Source of the DNA: Pseudomonadota bacterium
GTDB taxonomy: Bacteria; Pseudomonadota; Alphaproteobacteria; Micavibrionales; UBA2020
NCBI GenBank assembly: GCA_021805245.1
Contig: JAJZFS010000059.1
Location: 1-53,904 of the forward strand
Length of the DNA: 53,904 bases
Direction of reading: 5' to 3'
In this document: positions 42,241-49,475 of the stretch, piece by piece
Position numbering within the stretch: position 1 is the stretch's first letter
Layout: each line of letters starts with the position of its first letter
Program-made: the position numbers and the translations under genes
The notes under the pieces: generated by a model
Database searches by the model: none
What the model was told of the DNA's origin: nothing
What the model saw: only the letters and a program-made list of their open reading frames with translations

Positions 42241-42465
42241 ATGCGTGAGGGAAAGCTGACAAGAGGACGCCTATGTCATTACATCCGCCAGCGAGGATGG
42301 AACGTACGTCACGTCTTTGACGCTGAGAACATCGGCCTGGAAGTCACTGGGGCAGTAAATGGCATCCCGTTCGTTTTTCGCGATCGTGTGCCTTTTCGAG
42401 TCGAAGAAGAACATCAGGATTTTTTTGATAGGCTTCATGATCGAATTTTCTATCTACTAAGTTAA
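42241..42465 (+). CDS. Small hypothetical protein
   Basis: 74 residues from the ATG (a TTG three codons upstream is also possible). Basic N-terminus (REGKLTRGRLCHYIRQRGWNVRHVF), then VTGAVNGIPFVFRDRVPFRVEEEHQDFFDRLHDRIFYLLS, with a mixed alpha/beta character and no membrane segment. It has no clear ribosome site. It follows the membrane-protein gene by 17 bases in the same direction. No recognised family; it may be real because of position, but codon evidence is weak. Confidence 0.35.
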   Translation: MREGKLTRGRLCHYIRQRGWNVRHVFDAENIGLEVTGAVNGIPFVFRDRVPFRVEEEHQDFFDRLHDRIFYLLS

Positions 42466-42479
42466 TTTGGACACTATTG

Positions 42480-42790
42480 ATACTAAAGATGCTCTTTGGT
42501 GGGGTCCTGAGTAAAGGGCATAGGACGACCATCCCCGCCAGCGGCGAGGACGGTCCCTATCCCTTCGCGTGAAGCTGCTCTTCGGAGCCGGGCCTTCGCT
42601 TGGGCATTGACATCGCGTGGCGTGCCACGTCTCTCGTGTCAACTTGGTGACTACTTGCAGCGGATAGAGTTACCGCTGGCGACCGCGCTTTCACCTTTCG
42701 GACTGCGCTTGGGCTGTGATCGCATCCCATTGTGGCCCAGAGAATCCGTACGCAACTGGCTATACCCGACCATACGGACCATTAGACAGG
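42480..42790. other. Hairpin-rich non-coding stretch
   Basis: About 310 bases without a credible gene. Two notable structures: a 10-pair hairpin with two symmetric mismatches at 42528-42554 (ACC/TCC/CGCC against GGCG/GGA/GGT, loop AGC), and a nested one at 42607-42642 (TTGACA...TGTCAA enclosing CGTGGC-GT-GCCACG). Further GGGC/GCCC pairings lie at about 42710-42740. It could be a second structured RNA of the island or a recombination or replication site. No family recognised and the strand is unknown. Confidence 0.35.
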
Positions 42791-42791
42791 A

Positions 42792-43019
42792 TTAGAGAGT
42801 AGTTGTGGGTAGGGCAGCATTAGCTGCATCGTCGCGTGCGGCAACCTTTCCTGCGACCCAGGCATCGATCTCAGCTTTTATCCAAGCCACCTTGCGCTGG
42901 CCCACATGGACAGCTTTGGGAAATTGAGCTTTCTTGATATAGCCGTATATGCTGCTGCGGCTAAAGCTCGTGATTTCTATGACTTCTCTCAGGCTGAGAA
43001 GACGATCGTTAGTGTCCAT
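42792..43019 (-). CDS. AlpA-family helix-turn-helix regulator
   Basis: 75 residues. The sequence DRLLSLREVIEITSFSRSSIYGYIKKAQFPKAVHVGQRKVAWIKAEIDAWV is the standard AlpA/phage excisionase-like winged HTH (MerR-like fold). Members activate or assist excision of P4-type elements. The start at 43019 follows GGAGG (43027-43031 on the plus strand as CCTCC); the longer frame from 43091 runs through the operator. A perfect 11-bp inverted repeat overlaps its ribosome site (43029-43056), suggesting self-control. It lies between the unknown gene at 43121 and the hairpin-rich stretch. Confidence 0.85.
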   Translation of the reverse strand: MDTNDRLLSLREVIEITSFSRSSIYGYIKKAQFPKAVHVGQRKVAWIKAEIDAWVAGKVAARDDAANAALPTTTL

Positions 43020-43028
43020 GATGAACCT

Positions 43029-43056
43029 CCGTGACGTTATTGGACTAACGTCACGG
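43029..43056. promoter_or_regulatory. Perfect inverted repeat overlapping the AlpA ribosome site
   Basis: Arms CCGTGACGTTA (43029-43039) and TAACGTCACGG (43046-43056) are exact complements separated by TTGGAC. The left arm covers the ribosome binding site of the AlpA gene. Binding of a dimer here, or formation of the hairpin in the mRNA, would block AlpA expression. A self-regulatory operator is the simplest reading. Confidence 0.6.
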
Positions 43057-43088
43057 TAAGAGACAATGCTGGACAGGGCAAAGGAACT

Positions 43089-43119
43089 CACCCCGATAAA
43101 ATAATGTTAATTTGGGGTG
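43089..43119. repeat. CACCCCGATAAAAT motif, copy near the unknown gene
   Basis: CACCCCGATAAAAT (from 43089) is followed by GGGGTG at 43114-43119, making an inverted repeat CACCCC...GGGGTG with a 19-base spacer. The same motif with ATG after it occurs at 45308-45325 next to the attachment site. Shared sites at both ends of the integrase module suggest arm-type integrase or AlpA binding sites. Confidence 0.5.
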
Positions 43120-43120
43120 A

Positions 43121-43963
43121 TTATTCAGCGTTCATGATCTGTTGCGCGGCTTCACAGGCGTTATATATATTCTTCTTTGTAAAAACTTGTACTTCCGAGC
43201 CCGGTTCAAAATCTTCCTTTTCTGTCCAAGAAAGTATTTTCTCGACAAATCTATGGCCGGGAGTGATAGCAACAGGCTCTCCGTTCTGCGATTGATCGAA
43301 GTGCCGTTCGACAGTAAATTTCTTTTTTGACAGTGCTTCGTATGCGCGCGCGATCTCGGCCACATACTCGTTCAGAAGACGGTGTGATGGACGTCCACGC
43401 CCCTGCGCGTGTTCTTCCTCAATGGAAATACATAGTGCTTGGAGATTGGCCACGGCCCTGATAGTGCTGAGATAGCTCTTCCTGTAAGGGTAAGTGGGAT
43501 CATCATAGTGGTCAGGTTCGGAGTAATTCTCAAAAAATGATTTAATGGATTCCTTCCCTAGAGTTTTCTGGAGTTCCAGTGCCGCGTCCGATACCGAGCC
43601 AATCTCCTCAAGAAATTCCTTTCTCTTTGTTTTCGAGAGTTTCTTGCGCCTTAATTCGAGCGCCGCATACATTCGTTCAAAGCTCTTCGGCTCGCGTGAG
43701 ATTCTGACGTTACGCATAGCTTTATTTATGTATTCCACCTTCTCCGCCATGGCGAGTTCGCCCGGCGTATAGGGTAGCATGGCCGCTATTGTCTCTGGAC
43801 CGGCAGCTTCTGGCTTGTTCGCCGCAAGTCCCATTAACAAATACCTCAGCTTGATCTTGGTCCATTTTGGATTGGACACATTTAATTCTTCGATAAGTGT
43901 CTCAAGAAAGGCATCATCCTCGGCGGAAAGAGGAATGAGCTTGAGGCGCGACTTGGATGGCAT
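43121..43963 (-). CDS. Hypothetical island protein next to integrase
   Basis: 280 residues, soluble and mostly helical by composition (RKKLSKTKRKEFLEEIGSVSDAALELQKTLGKESIKSFFENY; LNEYVAEIARAYEALSKKKF). The start region SRLKLIPLSAEDDAFLETLIEELNVSNPKWTKIKLRYLLMGLAANKPE has no motif I recognise. It begins two bases after the integrase stop, on the same strand, so it is almost certainly co-transcribed with the integrase. It may take part in recombination or element control, but this is only positional inference. Its stop falls next to the CACCCC...GGGGTG repeat. Confidence 0.65.
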   Translation of the reverse strand: MPSKSRLKLIPLSAEDDAFLETLIEELNVSNPKWTKIKLRYLLMGLAANKPEAAGPETIAAMLPYTPGELAMAEKVEYINKAMRNVRISREPKSFERMYAALELRRKKLSKTKRKEFLEEIGSVSDAALELQKTLGKESIKSFFENYSEPDHYDDPTYPYRKSYLSTIRAVANLQALCISIEEEHAQGRGRPSHRLLNEYVAEIARAYEALSKKKFTVERHFDQSQNGEPVAITPGHRFVEKILSWTEKEDFEPGSEVQVFTKKNIYNACEAAQQIMNAE

Positions 43964-43965
43964 GT

Positions 43966-45195
43966 TTATCCTGCAACCTTCTGAACGGCGTCGGCATGAA
44001 AGGGGATAATTTCAGCGCCATCGTTCATTCTGAATTTGTCCAAGATGTCGGCATAGTCCTGCATCATCTTTTTACGCTCAAGGAGATACTCTGCACGATT
44101 ATAGGCGGATCGGACTTTATCCTCATCCTCATGCGCGAGCTGGCGCTCAATAACGTCTGGCTTATAGCCTTTTTCGTTCAGAATGGTGCTGGCAAGCGTC
44201 CGAAAGCCGTGACCTGTCATGCGGTTCTTATATCCCATGCGGCGCAGCGCCATTAACACCGTGCCATTGCTGATATGCTTGGACTTGCTGGCCCCGCTGA
44301 AAAATAGAAATGGTCTTGCTCCAGTTATTTTCTGTAGCAGTCTCAAAACGTCCAGAGTTTGACGGGCAAGAGGGACAATATGAGGGCGCTTCATCTTCAT
44401 CCGTTCTGCGGGAATATGCCACTCAGCTCTGTCCCAGTTAATTTCTTCCCACTTTGCGCCGATCAGTTCGCCTGTGCGAACGAAAGTCAGGGAAAGCATC
44501 TGCATAGCGATTTTGCCGAGATCATTGTCCCTGGCTGTAATTTTTTGCAGAAGAGTCGGTATTTCTTCCATGGGAAGGCAGGCATGATGTTTCTTCTTGG
44601 ACGTTGGAAGGATGTCTCTCAGGTCAGCCGCAGGGTTATGCTCGCAGAGGCCGCGCTGCGCGGCATAGCGGAAGACTTGGCTGATATACTGCTTCATGCG
44701 CTTGGCTGTGACGATAGTGCCTTTCTCGCCGATCTTTTCGATGACCTTGACCACGTCGGGAATAATGATTTCCTTGATCGGCAAAGAGCCAATCATAGGG
44801 AAAACATGCTGTTCCATGCGGGTTAAGATTTGGTCGTGGTATTTGCCGTTTAATTTGCTTTCTCTGAGGTCATGCCAGCGGCGGGCAATACTCTCGAAGG
44901 TATTCTCAGCCTCGCTCATGCGGCGCAGCTTCTGGGCCTGCCTGACGCGGCGAGGATGGTGCCCAGCGTCGACCTGCTCTCTGGCTTCATCACGTAGTTT
45001 TCGAGCTTGGGCGAGACTAATGGCGGGGTATTTGCCCAAGGCGAGGGTTTGCGCCTTGCCGTTGTAGCGATATCGCCAGCGCCAGAGTTTGCCTCCGGCA
45101 GGGCTAATTACGATGCTGAGGTTGCCGCTATCCACGATTCTATAAGGAATGGTCTTGGGTTTAGCGTTCTTTATTTGCAGTTCGGTGAGAGGCAT
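43966..45195 (-). CDS. Tyrosine integrase of the P4/DUF4102 type
   Basis: 409 residues from the ATG at 45195 (the frame extends to 45273, but MPLTELQIKNAKP is the family start). The N-terminal arm-binding DUF4102 domain (LSIVISPAGGKLWRWRYRYNGKAQTLALGKYPAISLAQARKLRDEA) and the core-binding SAM-like domain precede the catalytic domain. The catalytic set is visible: Arg in TFVRTGELIGAKW, HGFR in MTGHGFRTLAST, His in RQLAHEDED, and the nucleophilic Tyr in VRSAYNRAEYL. It lies 153 bases from the 3' end of tRNA-Ser, the usual target arrangement. The last part of an operon leading into the gene at 43121. Confidence 0.93.
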   Translation of the reverse strand: MPLTELQIKNAKPKTIPYRIVDSGNLSIVISPAGGKLWRWRYRYNGKAQTLALGKYPAISLAQARKLRDEAREQVDAGHHPRRVRQAQKLRRMSEAENTFESIARRWHDLRESKLNGKYHDQILTRMEQHVFPMIGSLPIKEIIIPDVVKVIEKIGEKGTIVTAKRMKQYISQVFRYAAQRGLCEHNPAADLRDILPTSKKKHHACLPMEEIPTLLQKITARDNDLGKIAMQMLSLTFVRTGELIGAKWEEINWDRAEWHIPAERMKMKRPHIVPLARQTLDVLRLLQKITGARPFLFFSGASKSKHISNGTVLMALRRMGYKNRMTGHGFRTLASTILNEKGYKPDVIERQLAHEDEDKVRSAYNRAEYLLERKKMMQDYADILDKFRMNDGAEIIPFHADAVQKVAG

Positions 45196-45291
45196 GACGG
45201 GGGCTCCGAGGATAAATATATACACAAATCTACACCCACCCTTTCTGGCTGGTGTTGAATCTCTCTGGAGCATGTTGGATTAAAACGCAAG

Positions 45292-45325
45292 TTTTATTGG
45301 GGTTTTTCACCCCGATAAAATCATG
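45292..45325. repeat. Inverted repeat with CACCCCGATAAAAT motif between integrase and tRNA
   Basis: TTTTAT-T-GGGGT (45292-45303) pairs with ACCCC-G-ATAAAA (45309-45320) around a 5-base centre. The right arm continues as CACCCCGATAAAATCATG, matching 43089-43106 at 17 of 18 positions. Three half-sites of the same motif thus lie around the integrase module; they are likely integrase or AlpA binding sites near the attachment point. Confidence 0.5.
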
Positions 45326-45346
45326 CTGGATTTCGTTGGATTATAT

Positions 45347-45363
45347 AATGGCGGACAGGGAGG
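45347..45363. repeat. Candidate right attachment site (tRNA-Ser 3' end)
   Basis: AATGGCGGACAGGGAGG includes the complement of the tRNA 3' acceptor strand and CCA. It matches 34848-34863 with one base deleted at the left end. Integrase-proximal, as expected for islands that rebuild the tRNA on integration. Confidence 0.5.
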
Positions 45364-45438
45364 GATTCGAACCCTCGATAGGCTTACACCTATACTAGTT
45401 TTCGAGACTAGCGCCTTCAACCACTCGGCCACCTGTCC
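45349..45438 (-). tRNA. tRNA-Ser (anticodon CGA)
   Basis: Read on the minus strand, the 90-base sequence begins GGACAGGTGGCCGAGTGG and ends GGTTCGAATCCCTCCC then TGTCCGCCA, with CCA encoded. The acceptor stem GGACAGG/CCTGTCC pairs fully. The anticodon arm is CTAGT-CTCGAAA-ACTAG, giving anticodon CGA (reads UCG). The long variable arm (TATAGGTGTAAGCCTAT) is the class II feature of serine tRNAs. Its 3' end is the insertion point of the island. Confidence 0.97.
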
Positions 45439-45696
45439 ATATTTATAAATCAACCGCTTACGTTGACATCCTCAGGGCAACACCAGAAAATTCGGTATCC
45501 GCGCACACCTGAGGACAGCCGGATATTATCAGCACAATAAGCAAAATCAAGCAGTTTCACCGGCCATTCTCACCCCTCCACCGATAAAACAGCCAAAGCC
45601 GCTGGGCTTTTCGCAGGTCTTGCCTCTGCAACACGAACCTATATAGCCCGCCGCCCGTTTTTCAGAACAAGGCATGTGGTATGCGGATTATATTTG

Positions 45697-46398
45697 TCAG
45701 GAGGGCGGAAATGTGGTTTCGAGAAAATCAGCAAAGTCGTTGCAACTGCGAAAGACGGCGATCGGCGCATAGCCATCCGGCGCCGCTCCGGACTCATGAA
45801 TGAGGATGGCATGACAACCGGCCGCTTGGGCAGCGCCAAGGTCCGGAGCACTGTCTCCAACGATAATTGTCGTCTTTATATGTTCGGCGGACAATCCCAG
45901 CCGTTCAAGCGCAAGATAGAGTGGGTCCGGCGCAGGTTTGTTTTTTGCAGCTTCGTCCGCGCCGATGACAACCGGGAAATACGTCCGCAATCCCAGTCGA
46001 TCGACCTCATCATTCAGCATCTCCGTATTCGCGTTGCTGACTATGCCCATGGCAATTTGCAGGCCTGATAGCTTTTTGATCATGCGTTCCATGCCCGGCA
46101 TGGGAGAGATACTTTTCTTCCGTGCCTGACCGACGGTCTGTTGGAAAAGACGCAATGCTTCTTCCGCACGCTTTTCGCCATAGAGGTCGCTCATGATCCT
46201 GAAGCCGCCGCCGGACGCCATGCGCTGCACGACGTCTTCCCGTGTCAGGGCAGAACGCCCGAAATGCTTGGCAACTTCATTATGCCCGGCGACAAGCCCC
46301 GCAATGGTATCGACAAGGGTGCCATCATGGTCGAACAAAACAGTACTTACCGTGACGGTCTCGCCTGGAAATGCCATGGAAACCTGCCTTATAGTCAT
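45697..46398 (-). CDS. HAD-family phosphatase (phosphoglycolate-phosphatase-like)
   Basis: 233 residues. HAD motif I VLFDHDGTLVDT with both nucleophile Asp residues, motif II in IVSNANTE, motif III Lys in AAKNKPAPDPLYLAL, motif IV VGDSAPDLGAAQAAG. A helical cap follows motif I, which places it in subfamily IA with phosphoglycolate phosphatase and beta-phosphoglucomutase types. The substrate is uncertain. Start at 46398: GGGAAGG lies 9 bases before it, while the ATG at 46407 directly abuts that site. A single gene on the right of the tRNA. Confidence 0.85.
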   Translation of the reverse strand: MTIRQVSMAFPGETVTVSTVLFDHDGTLVDTIAGLVAGHNEVAKHFGRSALTREDVVQRMASGGGFRIMSDLYGEKRAEEALRLFQQTVGQARKKSISPMPGMERMIKKLSGLQIAMGIVSNANTEMLNDEVDRLGLRTYFPVVIGADEAAKNKPAPDPLYLALERLGLSAEHIKTTIIVGDSAPDLGAAQAAGCHAILIHESGAAPDGYAPIAVFRSCNDFADFLETTFPPS

Positions 46399-46429
46399 GT
46401 CGGCCATCCTTCCCGAAAGTCATTATACT

Positions 46430-46477
46430 GTCTGCGCAGGGCGGGATTTGAACCTATGACAGGCTACGTCTGCGCAG
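46430..46477 (-). pseudogene. tRNA-like remnant (T-arm and acceptor end)
   Basis: On the minus strand GTCATAGGTTCAAATCCCGC followed by CCTGCGCA looks like the variable loop, T-loop (GGTTCAAATCC) and acceptor end of a tRNA. The T-stem does not pair beyond two base pairs, and no D-arm or anticodon arm can be found upstream, so it is not a working tRNA. The palindrome CTGCGCAG occurs twice, at both ends of the fragment (46432-46439 and 46470-46477). It could be a scar of an older integration. Confidence 0.35.
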
Positions 46478-46519
46478 TTTCGGTCAGGTCCCCCGCTGAA
46501 AGCTGCAAAATAAGAAAAT

Positions 46520-47137
46520 TTAATGGCAGCAGCCCTTCTTGTCGCCGTCTTTGCCGTCACCGCCGCAGCATCCGGTCTTCGCGCCATCCTTGCCGCCGCA
46601 TGAATGGCCCATTTTGCAACCGCCTGTCTTCAGGACAAGGCTGGCGATCGCGACACCGGCCAGCGCGAAGGCGACAAAGTCGTTGAACATGCCCGCCAGC
46701 GCATTCTTGATCGGCAGGTGGTAGAAGATCACGTTCGGCAGATGGCTGAAGCCTGCAACCAGAAGACCGATAACCATCGATTTGAAAACCGGGCATCCGG
46801 CCTTCTTGAGAACGGACGTCAGCAACGCTGCGCCGACAAAGCAGAGCAGGAAGAAACGGATGTTTGCCGCATGCGTGTTGCCGAAGGACACATGCATGCC
46901 GCCAAAAGAAATACGCTCGTTTGCAAAAGAAAGAAGCTCGTGATGATGCCACGGCAGAAACTTCCACGCCGCCAGATAATAGACGAACATCACGATGCCG
47001 CCGACAAGACCGCCCATCAGCAGCTTTGTGCAGCAGCCTTTTTTCTTGCAGCAGCCCTCTTTTTTATCGCCGCCGCCCTGACCGCCGCAGCATCCGTTTT
47101 TTTCAGCGGTCACTGCAGTTTTGTTTTCGTCTTCCAT
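46520..47137 (-). CDS. Membrane protein with Cys-Cys-rich tails
   Basis: 205 residues. The N-terminal tail (1-37) contains NGCCGGQGG, EGCCKKKGCC; the C-terminal tail contains GGCKMGHSCGGKDG, TGCCGGDG and ends KKGCCH. Between them are four hydrophobic segments (LLMGGLVGGIVMFVYYLAAW; IRFFLLCFVGAALLTSV; SMVIGLLVAGFSHLPNVIFY; NDFVAFALAGVAIASLVL), which would put both tails on the same side, probably the cytoplasm. A HHH cluster (FLPWHHHELL) follows helix 1. Paired cysteines in Gly/Lys-rich tails suggest soft-metal binding. I do not recognise a characterised family. The ribosome site GGGAGGA is good. Confidence 0.75.
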   Translation of the reverse strand: MEDENKTAVTAEKNGCCGGQGGGDKKEGCCKKKGCCTKLLMGGLVGGIVMFVYYLAAWKFLPWHHHELLSFANERISFGGMHVSFGNTHAANIRFFLLCFVGAALLTSVLKKAGCPVFKSMVIGLLVAGFSHLPNVIFYHLPIKNALAGMFNDFVAFALAGVAIASLVLKTGGCKMGHSCGGKDGAKTGCCGGDGKDGDKKGCCH

Positions 47138-47291
47138 GAATAAGTCCTCCCGACTTTAAATGTTTTCTGTCTTGATTCTACACGAAAAATCGGCGGTCAT
47201 GCAAAATTTCCTCGATATGTAACCTATTGTTTTCAGGCCCCAAACAGAGTACAAATGATTATTTGGAAAATAACGGGGCATAAACCACAAC

Positions 47292-48683
47292 ATGACAAAT
47301 ACACCACGCACCTTCGACGCCTCCATCCTGCGCGAATACGACATTCGCGGCACGATCGGCGAAACTTTAAAAGAGATAGATTGCTACAACGTCGGCCGCG
47401 CCTTCGGCACGGTGCTGAAACGCAAAGGTTTCAAAACCGTCGTCGTCGGCTATGACGGACGGCAAAGCTCGCCCTCCTTTGCAGGTGAAGTGATCCGCGG
47501 CCTCAACGCTTGCGGGCTTGACGTCGAAAACATCGGCCTCGGCCCCACGCCGATGGTCTATTTCGCCATGAAGTCGCGCGGCATCGACGCCGCCGTCGCC
47601 GTCACCGGCTCGCACAGCCCCGTCAATTACAACGGCATCAAGATGGCGCTGAAAACCGGACCTTTCTATGGCGCAGCGATTCAGGAACTTGGCGCGCTGG
47701 CCGCCAAAGCTGATTATGAAGACGGTCGCGGCAAAACAGTCGAAGCCGATGTGCGCGATGCTTACGTCGACCGCATGCTGGAAGATTACAGCGGCCCGAA
47801 AGACCTCACCGTAGCCTGGGACAACGGCAACGGCGCGGCGGGCGAGATCATCCGCAGGCTGACGAAAAAACTGCCCGGCAAGCATATCCTGCTCTACGAT
47901 GAAATCGACGCCACCTTCCCGCACCATCACCCCGACCCGACCATCGCCAAAAACCTCGTCGACTTGCAAAAAGCGGTGAAAGACAGCCACTGCGATATCG
48001 GCCTCGGCTTCGACGGCGATGCGGACCGCGTCGGCGCGGTCGATGAAAACGCGGATATCCTCTGGGCGGACATCATCATGGCGATTTACGCGGCGGAAGT
48101 TTTGAAAGAATTTCCGGGCGCGCCGATCATCGCCGACGTGAAATCCAGCCGCGTGCTGTTCGACGAGATCGCCCGCCTCGGCGGCAAGCCCGTGATGTGG
48201 AACACCGGCCACTCGCTCATCAAGGCCAAACAGCAGGAACTGAAATCCCCGCTCGCAGGCGAACTTGCGGGGCATATCTGCTTCGCCGACCATTATTATG
48301 GATTCGACGATGGCGTTTATTGCGCCGTACGCCTGCTCAATATCCTGAGCCATGCGGGCAAGCCCTTGTCGGCGCTGGTCTCCCACCTGCCGAAAATCCA
48401 TAACACGCCGGAAGTGCGTTTTCACGTTCCCGCCGCGGTAAAATTCAAAATCGTGCCGGAAATCAAGCAGCGTTTACAAAACGCTAACGAAAACGGTGTT
48501 ACCGTGAACGATATCGACGGCGTGCGCGTCACGACGCCGGACGGCTGGTGGCTTATCCGCCCGTCCAATACCGAAGACGTGCTCACCGTCCGCGCGGAAG
48601 GGTTCACGACAGACGGCCTCGACCGTCTCAAGGACCAGATGATCGCGCAACTGAAATCAAGCGGCATCGCTTCGCCGTTTTAA
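47292..48683 (+). CDS. Phosphomannomutase / phosphoglucomutase
   Basis: 463 residues of the alpha-D-phosphohexomutase superfamily. The N-terminal REYDIRGTIGE, the phosphoserine loop AVTGSHSPVNYNGIKM (Ser in TGSHSP; most relatives have TGSHNP), the Mg2+ loop GLGFDGDADRVGAVDE, the sugar-binding loop AGELAGHICFADHYYGFDDG and the phosphate-binding RPSNTEDVLTVRAEG are all present and in order. It interconverts mannose-6-P/mannose-1-P and/or the glucose forms, feeding cell-envelope polysaccharides. It is 15 bases before chpT in the same direction. The ribosome site is weak. Confidence 0.93.
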   Translation: MTNTPRTFDASILREYDIRGTIGETLKEIDCYNVGRAFGTVLKRKGFKTVVVGYDGRQSSPSFAGEVIRGLNACGLDVENIGLGPTPMVYFAMKSRGIDAAVAVTGSHSPVNYNGIKMALKTGPFYGAAIQELGALAAKADYEDGRGKTVEADVRDAYVDRMLEDYSGPKDLTVAWDNGNGAAGEIIRRLTKKLPGKHILLYDEIDATFPHHHPDPTIAKNLVDLQKAVKDSHCDIGLGFDGDADRVGAVDENADILWADIIMAIYAAEVLKEFPGAPIIADVKSSRVLFDEIARLGGKPVMWNTGHSLIKAKQQELKSPLAGELAGHICFADHYYGFDDGVYCAVRLLNILSHAGKPLSALVSHLPKIHNTPEVRFHVPAAVKFKIVPEIKQRLQNANENGVTVNDIDGVRVTTPDGWWLIRPSNTEDVLTVRAEGFTTDGLDRLKDQMIAQLKSSGIASPF

Positions 48684-48697
48684 CGGGGGGTATAACC

Positions 48698-49336
48698 ATG
48701 TCTGTAGAACTCAGCCCGCGCGTGCTGGAACTGATCGCGTCGCGCATCTGCCACGATCTGGTCAGCCCCGTCGGCGCCATCAGCAACGGCGTCGAGCTGC
48801 TGCAGGAAATGGGCGAAGAAGCGGGCGACGAAGCCATCGCCCTCGTCTCTTCAAGCGCGGAGCAGGCCTCGCACCGCCTCAAATGCTTCCGCCTCGCCTA
48901 CGGCGCCGCGGGCACGGACAAAAACCTCGGCTTTCGCGACATTAAAGACGTTTTTGCGGGCTGGCTCACGTCCGGACATGTGCAATGCGAGTTTGATCCC
49001 GCACTCGACACCAAATTCTCCATGCCGCCGCGCGGTTTTTTCAAGTGCGCGCTCAACCTGATGATGTTCGCGGAAGAATGCAACCGCGGCGAAGGAAAAA
49101 TCTTTATCGCCCCCGCGGATGAAGGCAACGGCATTAAAGTCACCGCCACCGGAAAAAACGTTGCCTTCCGCGAGGGCGCCGAAGCCGCGCTGGAAGGAAA
49201 AACGCCCGTCGACGACCTCGATGCCCGCGCGGTACACGCCTATATCACGGGACGTTTCGCGGCACATTTCAGGTTTAACGTAGAGCACAAGTCCCAGCAG
49301 GATTTTGGCCGCGTCGAGCTGAAAATTTCCTTTTAA
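48698..49336 (+). CDS. chpT: ChpT-type histidine phosphotransferase
   Basis: 212 residues. The N-terminal helical hairpin carries the phospho-accepting His in SRICHDLVSPVGAISNGVELLQEM, the signature of the alphaproteobacterial ChpT family (HPTransfase). The C-terminal half is a degenerate, ATPase-like domain (FFKCALNLMMFAEECNRGEGKIFIAP) without the ATP-binding loops. In Caulobacter ChpT passes phosphate from CckA to CtrA and CpdR. The start at 48698 follows GGGGGG; the open frame upstream lies inside the mutase gene. Position beside cheA suggests a possible link between the CtrA relay and the Che-like cluster, which is inference. Confidence 0.85.
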   Translation: MSVELSPRVLELIASRICHDLVSPVGAISNGVELLQEMGEEAGDEAIALVSSSAEQASHRLKCFRLAYGAAGTDKNLGFRDIKDVFAGWLTSGHVQCEFDPALDTKFSMPPRGFFKCALNLMMFAEECNRGEGKIFIAPADEGNGIKVTATGKNVAFREGAEAALEGKTPVDDLDARAVHAYITGRFAAHFRFNVEHKSQQDFGRVELKISF

Positions 49337-49475
49337 ATACAGCAATATGCCAGATTAATTTGTTAGGCAAATTCCCCGCCGGATTTCCCGCCAGATACTA
49401 ATAAAACCTTAATCAGTTCAGTGCATCATAGTGCTAGCACGAAGACGGTTTTTTAGTTTGCGGGGGTGACGGAAA

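Larger units (their letters stand above)
34848..45363. mobile_element. Integrated genomic island in tRNA-Ser carrying RT and Hachiman-like genes
   Basis: About 10.5 kb lie between a 17-base stretch containing the 3' end of tRNA-Ser (45347-45363) and a near copy at 34848-34863 (one base deleted). Next to the tRNA are a tyrosine integrase, an unknown gene and an AlpA regulator, the usual recombination end of such elements. The other half holds the RT-HamA-HamB operon, repeats and two hairpin-rich stretches. The island looks less GC-rich than the flanking chemotaxis and phosphate genes. No phage structural, terminase or conjugation genes are present. Boundaries are inferred from the repeat and should be checked against an empty site. 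Confidence 0.65.

Noticed and set aside
45439-45696. Small structured RNA (for example SRP RNA) between tRNA-Ser and the HAD gene
   Set aside because: A CCTCAGG/CCTGAGG pairing is present, but the SRP core motif and terminator are absent. The stretch most likely holds the tRNA promoter.
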